Below, in pieces: positions 54,753-64,000 of a stretch of DNA of 64,000 nt (positions are counted from its first letter, which is position 1; each line of letters opens with the position of its first letter). The stretch covers positions 62,001 to 126,000 of the forward strand of contig NZ_JAKWFK010000011.1 in the NCBI RefSeq assembly GCF_029522115.1, given 5' to 3'. The notes under the pieces are model-generated. The model was not told the origin of the DNA. It made no database searches and worked only from the letters and a program-made list of their open reading frames with translations. The position numbers were made by a program, and so were the translations under genes. This DNA comes from Trinickia sp. Y13. GTDB taxonomy: Bacteria; Pseudomonadota; Gammaproteobacteria; Burkholderiales; Burkholderiaceae.

Positions 54753-56516
54753 ATGACTGCGTCCCTCAATCCCGTCCCCACGCGCGACGATGCGCCGTTT
54801 CAGATTCGCTCGATCACGGCCTGGGGTCTCATCAAGCCCTACTGGGTGTCGGAGGAGTGGAAGATCGCGTGGACCTTGTTGCTCGCGATCGTCGCGATGA
54901 ACCTGACGCTCGTCGGCTTCAGCGTCTGGTTCAACAAGTGGTACGCGAAGTTTTACAACGCGTTGCAGGCAAAGGATTTGTCGCAGTTCTCGCACCTGTT
55001 GCTGCAGTTCACGCTGCTCGCGTTCGTCTTCGTCGCCCTCGCCGTGTATCGCGTCTACCTGCGGCAAATGCTCGAATTTCGCTGGCGGCAATGGCTGACG
55101 CACCGCTTCCTGCGCGCATGGCTCGGCGAACGCGCGTTCTACCGCATCGAACGCGACCGCCTCGCCGACAACCCGGACCAGCGGATCACTGACGATCTTC
55201 AATCGTTCGCCACCAACACGCTCTCGCTATCGCTCGGCTTTTTGTCGAACATCGTCACGCTGTTCTCGTTCGTCACTATTCTGTGGGCTGTCGCCGGACC
55301 GCTGACCGTCAAGCTTTCGGGCGCGACTTGGACCATCCCCGGCTATATGGTCTGGGCAGCATGCATCTACGCGATCTGCGGCTCGTATTTGATCTATCGA
55401 GTCGGCCATCCGCTCGTATCGATCACCTACCAGCAACAGCGCGTGGAAGCGGACTTCCGCTTCGGGCTCATCCGCGTGCGGGAGAACGCCGAGCAAATCG
55501 CCTTCTACGATGGGATGAACACCGAAAACGCGAATGCACGAAACATCTTCGCGCGCATTCGCGACAACTGGTGGCTCATCATGAAGTACACGCGACGGCT
55601 GAACTTCGCGTCCAACTTCTATGGCCAAGCGTCGCTCATCTTTCCGCTCGTGCTGGCCGCGCCTCGCTATTTCGCCGGCGCCTTCGCGTTCGGCGTGCTG
55701 ATGCAAATTCAGAACGCCTTCAATACGGTCAGCGATTCGTTCTCCTGGTTCATCAACAATTACTCTTCGCTCGTCGAGTGGCGCGCCACCGTGAATCGTC
55801 TGCGCGAATTCAGCCGCGTGATCCAAAGCACGCATATGGGCGAAACGCTCTCGCCTGCCACCGAGCACGGCGGCATCAATCTGCACTACGTCGACGCGAA
55901 CACGCTCGTCACGCACGACCTGCGCCTCGCGCTGCCCAACGGCACGCCGCTCGCCGCCATCGCCGACATCGAAGTCAAGCCGGGCGCCCGCTGGCTCGTG
56001 CGCGGGCCGTCCGGAAGCGGCAAGAGCACGCTGCTGCGCGCGTTCGCGGGCCTCTGGCCGTTCGGCGACGGCGCGATCGACGCCCCCGTCGGCGCACGCT
56101 CGATGTTCGTGCCGCAGCAGGGTTATTTGCCCATCGGCACGCTCAAAGCCGCCCTCGCCTATCCGTCCGCCGCCGATACGTTCACCGATGATGCATGCCG
56201 CGATGCGCTGCGCGCCTGCCGGCTCGAAGGCTACGTGCAGCGGCTGGCCGAATCGGCACACTGGACGCGCGTGCTCTCGCCCGGCGAGCAACAGCGTCTC
56301 GCGTGCGCGCGCGTCTTGCTGCACAAGCCCGATTTCCTGTTCCTCGATGAAGCGACGAGCGCCCTCGATACCGAAAACGAAGCCAACGTCTATCGCTTGT
56401 TGATGGAGCGGCTCCCGAACACGGCGATCGTCAGCGTCGCCCATCGCGAGTCGCTGCTTGGCTTGCACCAGCACGTCCTCGACATTGCGCGGATGGAGGA
56501 GCGCGCCGTGGCGTAA
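54753..56516 (+). CDS. SbmA/BacA-like ABC transporter with fused ATPase domain (YddA type)
   Basis: 587 aa. N-terminal membrane domain of the ABC_membrane_2 (SbmA/BacA) type with about six helices (FSVWFNKWYAKFYNALQ, the family WRxW(L/M)T pattern as WRQWLTHRFL, NPDQRITDD). C-terminal ATPase: Walker A GPSGSGKST, signature LSPGEQQRLACAR, Walker B FLFLDEATSALD. Eukaryotic relatives are peroxisomal ABCD half-transporters; bacterial ones affect peptide or very-long-chain fatty acid uptake. The substrate is unknown. The 330 bases between it and the riboswitch hold its promoter region and nothing else I recognise. Confidence 0.88.
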   Translation: MTASLNPVPTRDDAPFQIRSITAWGLIKPYWVSEEWKIAWTLLLAIVAMNLTLVGFSVWFNKWYAKFYNALQAKDLSQFSHLLLQFTLLAFVFVALAVYRVYLRQMLEFRWRQWLTHRFLRAWLGERAFYRIERDRLADNPDQRITDDLQSFATNTLSLSLGFLSNIVTLFSFVTILWAVAGPLTVKLSGATWTIPGYMVWAACIYAICGSYLIYRVGHPLVSITYQQQRVEADFRFGLIRVRENAEQIAFYDGMNTENANARNIFARIRDNWWLIMKYTRRLNFASNFYGQASLIFPLVLAAPRYFAGAFAFGVLMQIQNAFNTVSDSFSWFINNYSSLVEWRATVNRLREFSRVIQSTHMGETLSPATEHGGINLHYVDANTLVTHDLRLALPNGTPLAAIADIEVKPGARWLVRGPSGSGKSTLLRAFAGLWPFGDGAIDAPVGARSMFVPQQGYLPIGTLKAALAYPSAADTFTDDACRDALRACRLEGYVQRLAESAHWTRVLSPGEQQRLACARVLLHKPDFLFLDEATSALDTENEANVYRLLMERLPNTAIVSVAHRESLLGLHQHVLDIARMEERAVA

Positions 56517-56520
56517 CCGG

Positions 56521-57159
56521 TCACGCCGGCGGCACGGCCACCGACGCAAGCGCGCGGTAACGCGCGCCATGAGGCGCGAGCGTGCTCGAATAGAGCGTCA
56601 ACGTATCGAAGCGAGGGGTGACGGGAAGCGTCGCTGGGTCGGGCGGCGCGCCGGCCGGCGCAAAGCCGATACCGGCAGCGGTCCCTTCGCTTTGGGCCGG
56701 CGCATGGCGTCCCGGCTCGGCCGAAGCAGTTGGCCGAGCCGAACGCGCGAATCGCGCCAGTGTGATGTGCGGGCGAAATGGGCGATGATCGTCGATGGGC
56801 AAGCCCAGGCTTGCGACGAGTGCTCGCACGCGCGCTTCGATTTCGCCGAGCCCCGCGCCCAAGGCGAAGGGCACGACGACGAGACGAGGATGCGCGACGC
56901 TCGGCCAGTATTGAACCGGCTCGGCCCGCTGAGCCGCCAAGGGCGCGACGACCGTCGCCAGTTGCGCCGCCAGCCGCGCGCCCTGCCGCGGCGGGACGGT
57001 GCCGAGAAAAGCCAACGTCATGTGCAGTTGCTCGGCGCCGACGCGCCGAGCCGCCGCGCCGACGGGCATCGCCGCCAGCGCATCGCGCGTGGCCGCATCG
57101 GGCACGAGCGCGATGAAACAGCGATGCCAATCGTCGTCGACGATCTGCCGCGAGGTCAT
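56521..57159 (-). CDS. thpR: RNA 2',3'-cyclic phosphodiesterase (2'-5' RNA ligase family)
   Basis: 212 aa. The two catalytic HxT motifs are HMT (46-48) and HIT (131-133), with the RCFIALVPD start typical of ThpR/LigT. Between and after the second motif is an Ala/Pro-rich insertion (about 140-180), longer than in E. coli. It hydrolyses 2',3'-cyclic phosphates on RNA ends. It is four bases from gltD and in the same direction, so it may be read from the glt transcript. Convergent with the ABC gene, four bases apart. Confidence 0.85.
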   Translation of the reverse strand: MTSRQIVDDDWHRCFIALVPDAATRDALAAMPVGAAARRVGAEQLHMTLAFLGTVPPRQGARLAAQLATVVAPLAAQRAEPVQYWPSVAHPRLVVVPFALGAGLGEIEARVRALVASLGLPIDDHRPFRPHITLARFARSARPTASAEPGRHAPAQSEGTAAGIGFAPAGAPPDPATLPVTPRFDTLTLYSSTLAPHGARYRALASVAVPPA

Positions 57160-57163
57160 ACGA

Positions 57164-58630
57164 TCAGCGCGGCAACTCCGAACTGCCCATCAAGAACGCG
57201 TCGACCGCGCGCGCGCATTGGCGGCCTTCGCGGATCGCCCATACGACAAGCGATTGACCGCGCCGCATATCCCCCGCCGTAAATACCTTGTCGACCGACG
57301 TGTAGTACGCGCGCTCGCCCTCGGTCGAGGCGCGCACGTTGCCGCGCGCATCCTTGTCGACGCCGAACGCGTCGAGCACGGGGGAAGCCGGCTGCGTGAA
57401 GCCCATCGCGAGCAATACCAGGTCGGCCTTCATCTCGAACTCGGAGCCCGGCACTTCCTGCATCTTGCCGTCCTTCCATTCGACGCGCGCGGCGACGAGC
57501 TTCTCGACCTTGCCGTTCTTGCCTTCGAAGCGCTTGGTCGCCACCGACCAGTCGCGGCTGCACCCTTCTTCGTGCGACGACGAAGTACGCAGCTTGATCG
57601 GCCAATACGGCCAAACGAGCGGCTTGTTCTCTTCTTCCGGCGGCTGGGGCAGCAGCTCGAATTGGGTCACGCTCTTCGCACCGTGGCGGTTCGACGTGCC
57701 GACGCAGTCCGAGCCCGTATCCCCGCCGCCGATGACCACGACGTGCTTGCCCTTGGCGAGCAGTTGGTCGGTGAGCTTATCGCCCGCGTTGACCTTGTTC
57801 TGCTGCGGCAAGAATTCCATCGCGTAATAGATGCCCGCGAGCTCTCGGCCGGGAACGGGCAGATCGCGCGGCGTCTCGGAGCCGCCCGCGATCACGACCG
57901 CGTCGAACTCGTCCTTGAGCGTGGCAGGCGAAATCGTCTCCTTGGCCGTGTTGCCGATGTAAGCCGGCAGCGCGTCCTCGCCGACGAACACGTTGGTGCG
58001 GAAAGTGACGCCCTCGGCCTCCATCTGGCGCATGCGCCGATCGATCAGCCACTTCTCGAGCTTGAAGTCGGGGATCCCATAGCGCAGGAGCCCGCCGATC
58101 CGATCGTTCTTCTCGAACACCGTCACCTCATGCCCGGCGCGCGCGAGTTGCTGCGCGGTCGCGAGCCCAGCCGGCCCCGAGCCGACGACAGCCACCTTCT
58201 TGCCGGTCTTCTTCTTGGGCGGCAACGGCGCGACCCAGCCTTCGCTCCAAGCCTTGTCGATGATGGCGTGCTCGATCGACTTGATGCCGACCGGTTCGGC
58301 ATTGATGCCGAGCGTGCAAGCCGCCTCGCACGGCGCGGGACAAATGCGGCCCGTGAACTCCGGGAAGTTGTTCGTCGAATGGAGCACGTCGATCGCGCGC
58401 CGCCAGTCCTGGTGATAAACGAGGTCGTTGAAGTCGGGAATGATGTTGTTGACCGGGCAGCCGTTATTGCAGAACGGAATGCCGCAGTCCATGCATCGGG
58501 CGCCTTGAATCTTCGCGTCCTCGTCGGTCAGCGCGAGGACGAATTCCTTGTAGTGCTTGACGCGCGCGAGCGGGGCTTCATACGACTCGTGGCGGCGCTC
58601 AAACTCGAGAAAACCGGTTGCCTTGCCCAT
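57164..58630 (-). CDS. gltD: Glutamate synthase (NADPH) small subunit
   Basis: 488 aa. N-terminal cysteines for two 4Fe-4S clusters ([23 protein letters not shown]), FAD-binding [17 protein letters not shown] with [10 protein letters not shown], and NADPH-binding [13 protein letters not shown] with the C-terminal [14 protein letters not shown]. It feeds electrons to GltB for glutamine-dependent glutamate synthesis. It is 172 bases downstream of gltB. Confidence 0.96.
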   Translation of the reverse strand: MGKATGFLEFERRHESYEAPLARVKHYKEFVLALTDEDAKIQGARCMDCGIPFCNNGCPVNNIIPDFNDLVYHQDWRRAIDVLHSTNNFPEFTGRICPAPCEAACTLGINAEPVGIKSIEHAIIDKAWSEGWVAPLPPKKKTGKKVAVVGSGPAGLATAQQLARAGHEVTVFEKNDRIGGLLRYGIPDFKLEKWLIDRRMRQMEAEGVTFRTNVFVGEDALPAYIGNTAKETISPATLKDEFDAVVIAGGSETPRDLPVPGRELAGIYYAMEFLPQQNKVNAGDKLTDQLLAKGKHVVVIGGGDTGSDCVGTSNRHGAKSVTQFELLPQPPEEENKPLVWPYWPIKLRTSSSHEEGCSRDWSVATKRFEGKNGKVEKLVAARVEWKDGKMQEVPGSEFEMKADLVLLAMGFTQPASPVLDAFGVDKDARGNVRASTEGERAYYTSVDKVFTAGDMRRGQSLVVWAIREGRQCARAVDAFLMGSSELPR

Positions 58631-58802
58631 GGGGTGCTCTTCTTTCCTAAATCGTCGGTATCGGGGGGGGCCGGCGCGGGCCGCGCACGCCGATCGAAGT
58701 TCAGTCCGATCGGGGCGCAGCCGCGGGCGCCGGCCGCTCAGGTGAGGTCAGGTCGCGGCGCGCGCTCGGTGGAAAGCGCGGCGCCGCTCGTGCGTTGACC
58801 GC

Positions 58803-61800
58803 TTACGCAGCCATCGCCTCCTTGGCCGCTTTCTTGGCGGCCAGCTCGCCGAGCGCTCGCTTGTACTCGGTCGGGAAGACCTTGACGAACTGACGGCGCG
58901 ACGCGTCCCAGTTCTCGAGCAGCGCCTTCGCGCGCGGCGAACCGGTGAACTGGAAGTGCCGCTCGACGAGGCCCTTGAGCACCGCTTCGTCGGTCTCGCC
59001 CAAATGCCAGAGGCTGCGGTCGATCGTGCGCTCCTGCTCGGCCTGCTGCAGCACCGGCTCGAGCGCGACCATCGCCTTGTTGCACTTGCCCGCGAACGCG
59101 CCGTCCGGATCGTAGACGAACGCGATGCCGCCCGACATGCCCGCCGCGAAGTTGCGCCCGGTCTCCCCGAGCACGACGACCGTGCCGCCCGTCATGTACT
59201 CGCAACCGTGATCGCCCGTGCCCTCGACAACTGCGCTCGCCCCCGAGTTGCGCACGCAGAAGCGCTCGCCCGCGACGCCGCGCAGATAAGCTTCCCCTTC
59301 GAGCGCGCCGTACATCACCGTATTGCCGCAGATGATGTTTTCTTCGGACTTGCCGCGGAAGTCGTTCGTTGGGCGAATGATGATGCGCCCGCCCGAGAGC
59401 CCCTTGCCGACATAGTCGTTGCCGTCGCCGACGAGATCGAGCGTGACGCCGCGCGCGAGGAACGCACCGAAGCTCTGACCCGCCGTGCCCTTGAGCTGGA
59501 TGTGGACCGCATCGTCGGGCAATCCGTCGTGGCCGTGCTTCTTCGCGATCACGCCCGAGAGCATGGCGCCGACGCTGCGATTGACGTTGCGCACGGGCTG
59601 AATGAACGAGACATGCTCGCCGCTTTCGATCGCGGCGCGCGCCTTCTCGATCAGCGTGTGATCGAGCGCGCGGGACAAGCCGTGATCCTGCTCTTCGACG
59701 TGCTTGCGTGCGACCTCGCTCGGCACCTTCGGCAGATAGAAGATGTTCGAGAAGTCGAGCCCCTTGGCCTTCCAATGCTCGATGCCCTTCTTCATATCGA
59801 GCAGATCCGCGCGGCCGATCAGGTCCTCGAACTTGCGGATGCCAAGCTGCGCCATGATCTCGCGCACTTCCTCGGCGACGAAGAAGAAGTAGTTGACGAC
59901 GTACTCGGGCTGGCCCTGGAACCTCGCTCGCAGCACAGGATCTTGCGTCGCCACGCCGACGGGGCACGTGTTCAGATGGCACTTGCGCATCATGATGCAG
60001 CCTTCGACGACGAGCGGAGCCGTCGCGAAGCCGAATTCGTCCGCGCCGAGCAGCGCGCCGATCGCGACGTCGCGGCCCGTCTTCATCTGGCCGTCGGCCT
60101 GCACGCGGATGCGCCCGCGCAGACGGTTGAGCACGAGCGTTTGCTGGGTTTCGGCCAGGCCGAGCTCCCACGGCGTGCCGGCGTGCTTGATCGACGAGAG
60201 GGGCGAAGCGCCCGTGCCGCCGTCGTGGCCCGCGATCACGACGTGATCGGCCTTGGCCTTGGCGACCCCGGCCGCCACCGTGCCGACGCCCACTTCGGAG
60301 ACGAGCTTGACCGAGATGCTCGCTGCGGGATTGACGTTCTTCAAGTCGTGGATAAGCTGCGCCAAGTCCTCGATCGAATAGATGTCGTGGTGCGGCGGCG
60401 GCGAGATCAGGCCCACACCCGGCACAGAGTAACGCAGCTTGCCGATGTACTCGGACACCTTATGGCCCGGCAATTGACCGCCTTCGCCCGGCTTCGCGCC
60501 CTGCGCCATTTTGATCTGGATCTGATCGGCCGACGCCAGGTACTCGGCGGTCACGCCGAAGCGGCCCGAGGCGACCTGCTTGATCTTCGAGCGCAGCGAA
60601 TCGCCGTCCTTCAAAGCGATGTCGCGCACGACCTCAGGGCCGATGACCGAGGCGAGCGTATCGCCCTTCTTGATCGGAATGCCGCGCAACTCGTTGCGAT
60701 AGCGGTTTTCATCCTCGCCGCCTTCGCCCGTATTCGATTTGCCGCCGATGCGGTTCATCGCGACCGCGAGCGTGGCGTGCGCCTCCGTGCTGATCGAGCC
60801 GAGCGACATGGCGCCCGTCGCGAAGCGCTTGACGATCTCCTTGGCGGGCTCCACTTCGTCGAGCGGGATCGCCTTCGTCGGTTCGACCTTGAACTCGAAC
60901 AAGCCGCGGAACGTCATATGGCGGCGCGTCTGGTCGTTGATCAGATGCGCATATTCCTTGTACGTCTGGTACGAATTACTGCGCGTGGAATGCTGCAACT
61001 TCGCGATCGCATCGGGCGTCCACATGTGGTCTTCGCCGCGCACGCGGTAGGCGTACTCGCCGCCCGCATCGAGCATGTTGGCGAGCACGGGGTTTTCGCC
61101 GAACGCTTCGCGATGCAGGCGAATCGCTTCCTCGGCCACCTCGAACAAGCCGATGCCGCCGACCTTGGACGCCGTGCCCTTGAAGTACTTCTCGACCAAA
61201 TCGCTCGCGAGGCCGACCGCTTCGAAGATCTGCGCGCCCGTGTACGACATGTAGGTCGAAATGCCCATCTTCGACATGACCTTTTGCAGGCCCTTGCCGA
61301 CTGCCTTCGTGAAGTTGTAGACGGCTTTTTCAGGCGAGAGATCGCCCTTCATGCCTTGCGCCAACTGCGCGAGCGTCTCCATCGCGAGGTACGGATGGAC
61401 CGCTTCCGCACCGTAGCCGGCAAGTAGCGCAAAGTGATGCACCTCGCGCGCCGAGCCGGTCTCGACGACGAGGCCCGTGCTCGTGCGCAGCCCTTGCGAG
61501 ACCAAGTGCGTATGGATCGCGGCCGTGGCGAGCAGTGCGGGGATCGCCACGTTGTCGCGATCGGTGCGCCGATCGGACACGATCAGCATGTTGTAGCCCG
61601 ACTTCACCGCATCGACGGCTTCAGCGCACAGCGAAGCGAGCCGCGCCTCGATGCCTTCCTTGCCCCAGGCAACCGGATAGCAGATGTTCAGCTCGTAGGA
61701 ACTGAACTTGCCACCCGTGTATTGATCGATCGCGCGGATCTTGGCGATGTCCTTGAAATCGAGCACCGGCTGCGACACTTCGAGCCGCATCGGCGGGTTG

Positions 61801-63503
61801 ATGTTGTTCGTATCGAGCAGGTTCGGCTTCGGCCCGACGAACGAGACGAGCGACATCACCATGTTTTCGCGGATCGGATCGATCGGCGGGTTCGTGACCT
61901 GCGCGAACAACTGCTTGAAATAGTGATAGAGCGTCTTGTTCTTGTTGGACATGACCGCGAGCGGCGAGTCGTTGCCCATCGAGCCGATCGCCTCCTCGCC
62001 CTGCTGTGCCATCGGCGCCATCAGGAACTTCAGATCTTCCTGCGTGTAGCCGAAGGCTTGCTGGCGGTCGAGCAGCGCGGCCGCCTCGCGGCGCTCGGTC
62101 GCGACGTCCTCGGCGTTGGGCTCGATCTCGTCGAGCTTGATGCGCACCGCGTCGATCCAGCTCTTGTAGGGCTTGGCGTTGGACAAATTGTCCTTGAGCT
62201 CCTTGTCGCCGATGATGCGGCCGTGTTCCATGTCGATGAGGAACATCTTGCCCGGTTGCAAGCGCCACTTCTTGACGATCTTCGATTCGGGGATCGGCAG
62301 CACGCCCGATTCGGAGGCCATGATGACGAGGTCGTCCTCGGTGATGATGTAGCGCGCCGGACGCAGGCCGTTACGGTCGAGCGTCGCGCCGATCTGACGC
62401 CCGTCGGTGAAGGCGATCGCGGCGGGACCGTCCCACGGCTCCATCATCGCTGCATGGTATTCGTAGAAGGCGCGGCGGTTTTCGTCCATCAGCGTGTGTT
62501 GCTCCCACGCTTCGGGAATCATCATCATCACCGCGTGCACGAGCGGATAGCCCGCCATCACGAGCAGCTCGAGACAGTTGTCGAACGAAGCGGTGTCCGA
62601 CTGGCCCGGGTAGATCAGCGGCCAGAGCTTGGGCAGATCGTCGCCCAGCACGGCGCTCGCGATCGCACCCGTGCGCGCGTTGAGCCAGTTGACATTGCCC
62701 TTGACCGTGTTGATCTCGCCGTTGTGCGCGATCATGCGGTACGGGTGAGCCAGTTCCCAAGCCGGGAACGTGTTCGTCGAGAAACGTTGATGCACGAGGG
62801 CGAGCGCGGAGACGACACGCTCGTCTTGCAAGTCGCGGTAATACACGCCCACCTGCCCCGCCAGCAGCAGCCCCTTGTACACGACGGTGCGCGCCGACAT
62901 CGACGGCACGAAGTACTCCTTGCCGTGCTTGAGCTTGAGCGCCTGAATGCGGTGGCTCGCCGTCTTGCGGATGACGTAGAGCTTGCGCTCGAGCGCGTCG
63001 GTCACCATGATGTCCCGCCCGCGGCCGATGAAGATCTGGCGGATGACGGGCTCGCTCGCCTTCACAGCCGGAGAGATCGGCATCGCGTGATCGACGGGCA
63101 CGTCGCGCCATCCCAGCACGACCTGGCCTTCCGCCTTCACCGTGCGCTCGAGCTCCTGCTCGCAGGCCAGACGCGACGCGTGCTCCTTCGGCAAAAAGAT
63201 CATGCCGACGCCGTACTCGCCGGCCGGCGGCAGCGTCACGCCTTGGCGCGCCATCTCTTCCCGATAGAACGCATCGGGAATTTGAATCAGGATCCCCGCA
63301 CCGTCGCCCATGAGCGGATCCGCGCCGACCGCGCCCCGATGGTCCAGATTCTCCAGAATCTTCAACCCTTGCTGGATGATCTCGTGGCCCTTCTGGCCCT
63401 TAATGTGCGCGACGAAGCCGACGCCGCAGGCGTCGTGCTCGTTGCTTGGGTCGTACAGACCTTGCGCGGTGGGTACCGAGCGGCTCGGTTGGTGGTCGTT
63501 CAT
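58803..63503 (-). CDS. gltB: Glutamate synthase (NADPH) large subunit
   Basis: 1566 aa from the ATG at 63503; a GTG at 63512 would add three residues. The class II amidotransferase nucleophile follows a short propeptide (HDACGVGF, Cys26). The central domain is followed by the FMN-binding synthase barrel ([43 protein letters not shown] in part, [10 protein letters not shown]), the 3Fe-4S cysteines in [15 protein letters not shown] and the C-terminal GXGXG helix domain. It makes two glutamates from glutamine and 2-oxoglutarate. Head of gltBD. Confidence 0.97.
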   Translation of the reverse strand: MNDHQPSRSVPTAQGLYDPSNEHDACGVGFVAHIKGQKGHEIIQQGLKILENLDHRGAVGADPLMGDGAGILIQIPDAFYREEMARQGVTLPPAGEYGVGMIFLPKEHASRLACEQELERTVKAEGQVVLGWRDVPVDHAMPISPAVKASEPVIRQIFIGRGRDIMVTDALERKLYVIRKTASHRIQALKLKHGKEYFVPSMSARTVVYKGLLLAGQVGVYYRDLQDERVVSALALVHQRFSTNTFPAWELAHPYRMIAHNGEINTVKGNVNWLNARTGAIASAVLGDDLPKLWPLIYPGQSDTASFDNCLELLVMAGYPLVHAVMMMIPEAWEQHTLMDENRRAFYEYHAAMMEPWDGPAAIAFTDGRQIGATLDRNGLRPARYIITEDDLVIMASESGVLPIPESKIVKKWRLQPGKMFLIDMEHGRIIGDKELKDNLSNAKPYKSWIDAVRIKLDEIEPNAEDVATERREAAALLDRQQAFGYTQEDLKFLMAPMAQQGEEAIGSMGNDSPLAVMSNKNKTLYHYFKQLFAQVTNPPIDPIRENMVMSLVSFVGPKPNLLDTNNINPPMRLEVSQPVLDFKDIAKIRAIDQYTGGKFSSYELNICYPVAWGKEGIEARLASLCAEAVDAVKSGYNMLIVSDRRTDRDNVAIPALLATAAIHTHLVSQGLRTSTGLVVETGSAREVHHFALLAGYGAEAVHPYLAMETLAQLAQGMKGDLSPEKAVYNFTKAVGKGLQKVMSKMGISTYMSYTGAQIFEAVGLASDLVEKYFKGTASKVGGIGLFEVAEEAIRLHREAFGENPVLANMLDAGGEYAYRVRGEDHMWTPDAIAKLQHSTRSNSYQTYKEYAHLINDQTRRHMTFRGLFEFKVEPTKAIPLDEVEPAKEIVKRFATGAMSLGSISTEAHATLAVAMNRIGGKSNTGEGGEDENRYRNELRGIPIKKGDTLASVIGPEVVRDIALKDGDSLRSKIKQVASGRFGVTAEYLASADQIQIKMAQGAKPGEGGQLPGHKVSEYIGKLRYSVPGVGLISPPPHHDIYSIEDLAQLIHDLKNVNPAASISVKLVSEVGVGTVAAGVAKAKADHVVIAGHDGGTGASPLSSIKHAGTPWELGLAETQQTLVLNRLRGRIRVQADGQMKTGRDVAIGALLGADEFGFATAPLVVEGCIMMRKCHLNTCPVGVATQDPVLRARFQGQPEYVVNYFFFVAEEVREIMAQLGIRKFEDLIGRADLLDMKKGIEHWKAKGLDFSNIFYLPKVPSEVARKHVEEQDHGLSRALDHTLIEKARAAIESGEHVSFIQPVRNVNRSVGAMLSGVIAKKHGHDGLPDDAVHIQLKGTAGQSFGAFLARGVTLDLVGDGNDYVGKGLSGGRIIIRPTNDFRGKSEENIICGNTVMYGALEGEAYLRGVAGERFCVRNSGASAVVEGTGDHGCEYMTGGTVVVLGETGRNFAAGMSGGIAFVYDPDGAFAGKCNKAMVALEPVLQQAEQERTIDRSLWHLGETDEAVLKGLVERHFQFTGSPRAKALLENWDASRRQFVKVFPTEYKRALGELAAKKAAKEAMAA

Positions 63504-63513
63504 GGGGGACACC

Positions 63514-63890
63514 GTCTTAAGAGGCCTTTGCGGCCGTTCGCATGGGAGTTAATGCAGTGATCGTCGCCAATCGCCAGCCGTGGCGGCACTTGGCGGGGAA
63601 CACGGCACTTGTCGCGGATGACCGGGGTGTGAGGCGCCGCGGCGGCAAGCTGGGCTTATGGCCGCGGCGCTCGCCGAAATCGGAATATACGCGACGAATC
63701 AATGGAATAGCAAACAAAACGTGATGATCAGACCCCAATAAATATGATGCATCGATTCGGTGCTTGTTTATTGGGGCCGTATCGAAATGGGGCAAATAAA
63801 AATGGCTCTCATCTGCAAGCCGTTGGTCGTGACGCAGCGCGGCACGGACGCACACGGTTCCGTGCCTGCCGGGCAGCGCGCCGCAGCCCG
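63514..63890. other. 377-base region upstream of gltB
   Basis: It should hold the gltBD promoter (minus strand). The stretch 63690-63800 is AT-rich for this genome. No coding frame with convincing content is present. Two inverted repeats are listed separately or noted: CCCCAATAAA / TTTATTGGGG at 63733-63776, and CACGGTTCCGTG, a perfect palindrome, at 63853-63864. Confidence 0.4.
63733..63776. repeat. 10-bp inverted repeat upstream of gltB
   Basis: CCCCAATAAA and TTTATTGGGG are exact complements separated by 24 bases, which include the palindrome GATGCATC. It may be a terminator for the gene beyond 63891 or a regulator-binding site for gltBD. About 230 bases from the gltB start. Confidence 0.45.
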
Positions 63891-64000
63891 CTATTGCTGA
63901 TGCGGCGTTTGAGGATTCTGCGGCGTCTGCGACGTTTCTCGCACCTTCCTGGGCCGGCCACGCGGCAGCGGCGAGACGCGCCGGTTGGCCTCGCGCGCGG
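63891..64000 (-). CDS. 3' end of an unidentified gene (35 codons in the window)
   Basis: A frame enters from the right edge and ends at TAG (63891-63893). The visible C-terminus reads REANRRVSPLPRGRPRKVRE and then a Gln/Pro/Thr-rich tail ending HQQ. The GRPRK core resembles an AT-hook DNA-binding element. The rest of the protein lies outside the window, so neither family nor function can be given, and the call as a gene is tentative. Confidence 0.4.
   Translation of the reverse strand, partial: AREANRRVSPLPRGRPRKVRETSQTPQNPQTPHQQ

Noticed and set aside
58956-63560. Two very long plus-strand open frames (823 and 708 codons) opposite gltB
   Set aside because: Composition is dominated by Arg, Asp, His and Val from the complement of gltB codons. 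gltB itself is complete and conserved.

Overview
The window is GC-rich, densely coded chromosomal DNA of a beta-proteobacterium. The gene content points to the Burkholderia / Paraburkholderia / Trinickia group. Supporting evidence is the long co-directional block mlaFEDACB - ABC exporter - BolA/IbaG - murA - hisGDCB - marC - hisHAFIE - HIT protein - tatABC, together with petABC-sspAB, thiOSGE under a TPP riboswitch, gltBD, and high-GC codon use throughout. No insertion sequence, prophage, plasmid function or CRISPR array was seen. One tRNA gene (tRNA-Thr, anticodon TGT) is present.

Layout. 1-1559: glycolate oxidase subunit GlcD (5' part only) divergent from a FadR-type regulator (GlcC-like) with a perfect palindrome abutting its start codon. 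1841-2696: a free-standing flhDC pair. 2955-6408: alpha/beta hydrolase, MFS exporter and divergent LysR regulator. 6690-9020: a two-partner-secretion type exoprotein with GLUG repeats and no partner transporter in view. 9409-10602: MscS-type channel. 11058-15265: an accessory cell-wall module (M23 endopeptidase, PBP7-type peptidase, lipoprotein, FtsI-like transpeptidase). 15459-17633: DUF4396 membrane protein and trehalose-6-phosphate synthase. 17939-18151: a small acidic protein of unknown role.

18330-24804 (minus strand) is the most unusual region. A cystine-type ABC importer (binding protein, permease, ATPase) is followed by a cystathionine beta-lyase-like C-S lyase, a cysteine desulfurase fused in frame to a C-terminal DUF442 sulfurtransferase-like domain, an ETHE1-like metallo-beta-lactamase (persulfide dioxygenase candidate) and a DUF3088 protein. 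I infer one operon that imports cystine (or a related thio-amino acid), cleaves it to a persulfide, moves the sulfane sulfur and oxidises it. The DUF442 domain and the MBL enzyme are normally halves of one Blh-type protein. Here DUF442 is attached to the desulfurase and the MBL enzyme is a separate gene 25 bases downstream. The cassette lies on the 3' side of tRNA-Thr, separated from it by about 650 bases with no recognisable gene.

25492-31953: tRNA-Thr, sspAB, cytochrome bc1 (petABC), a Nif3-family protein, and a divergent DegQ/DegS-type protease. 32066-50486 is an 18-kb minus-strand run joining Tat export, histidine biosynthesis, MurA, an ABC-2 exporter and the Mla lipid-transport system, with many ATGA stop/start overlaps. 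50591-54422 is the thiamine thiazole operon with its riboswitch. 54753-63503 holds an SbmA/BacA-like ABC protein, an RNA 2',3'-cyclic phosphodiesterase and glutamate synthase. The last 110 bases carry the 3' end of an unidentified gene.
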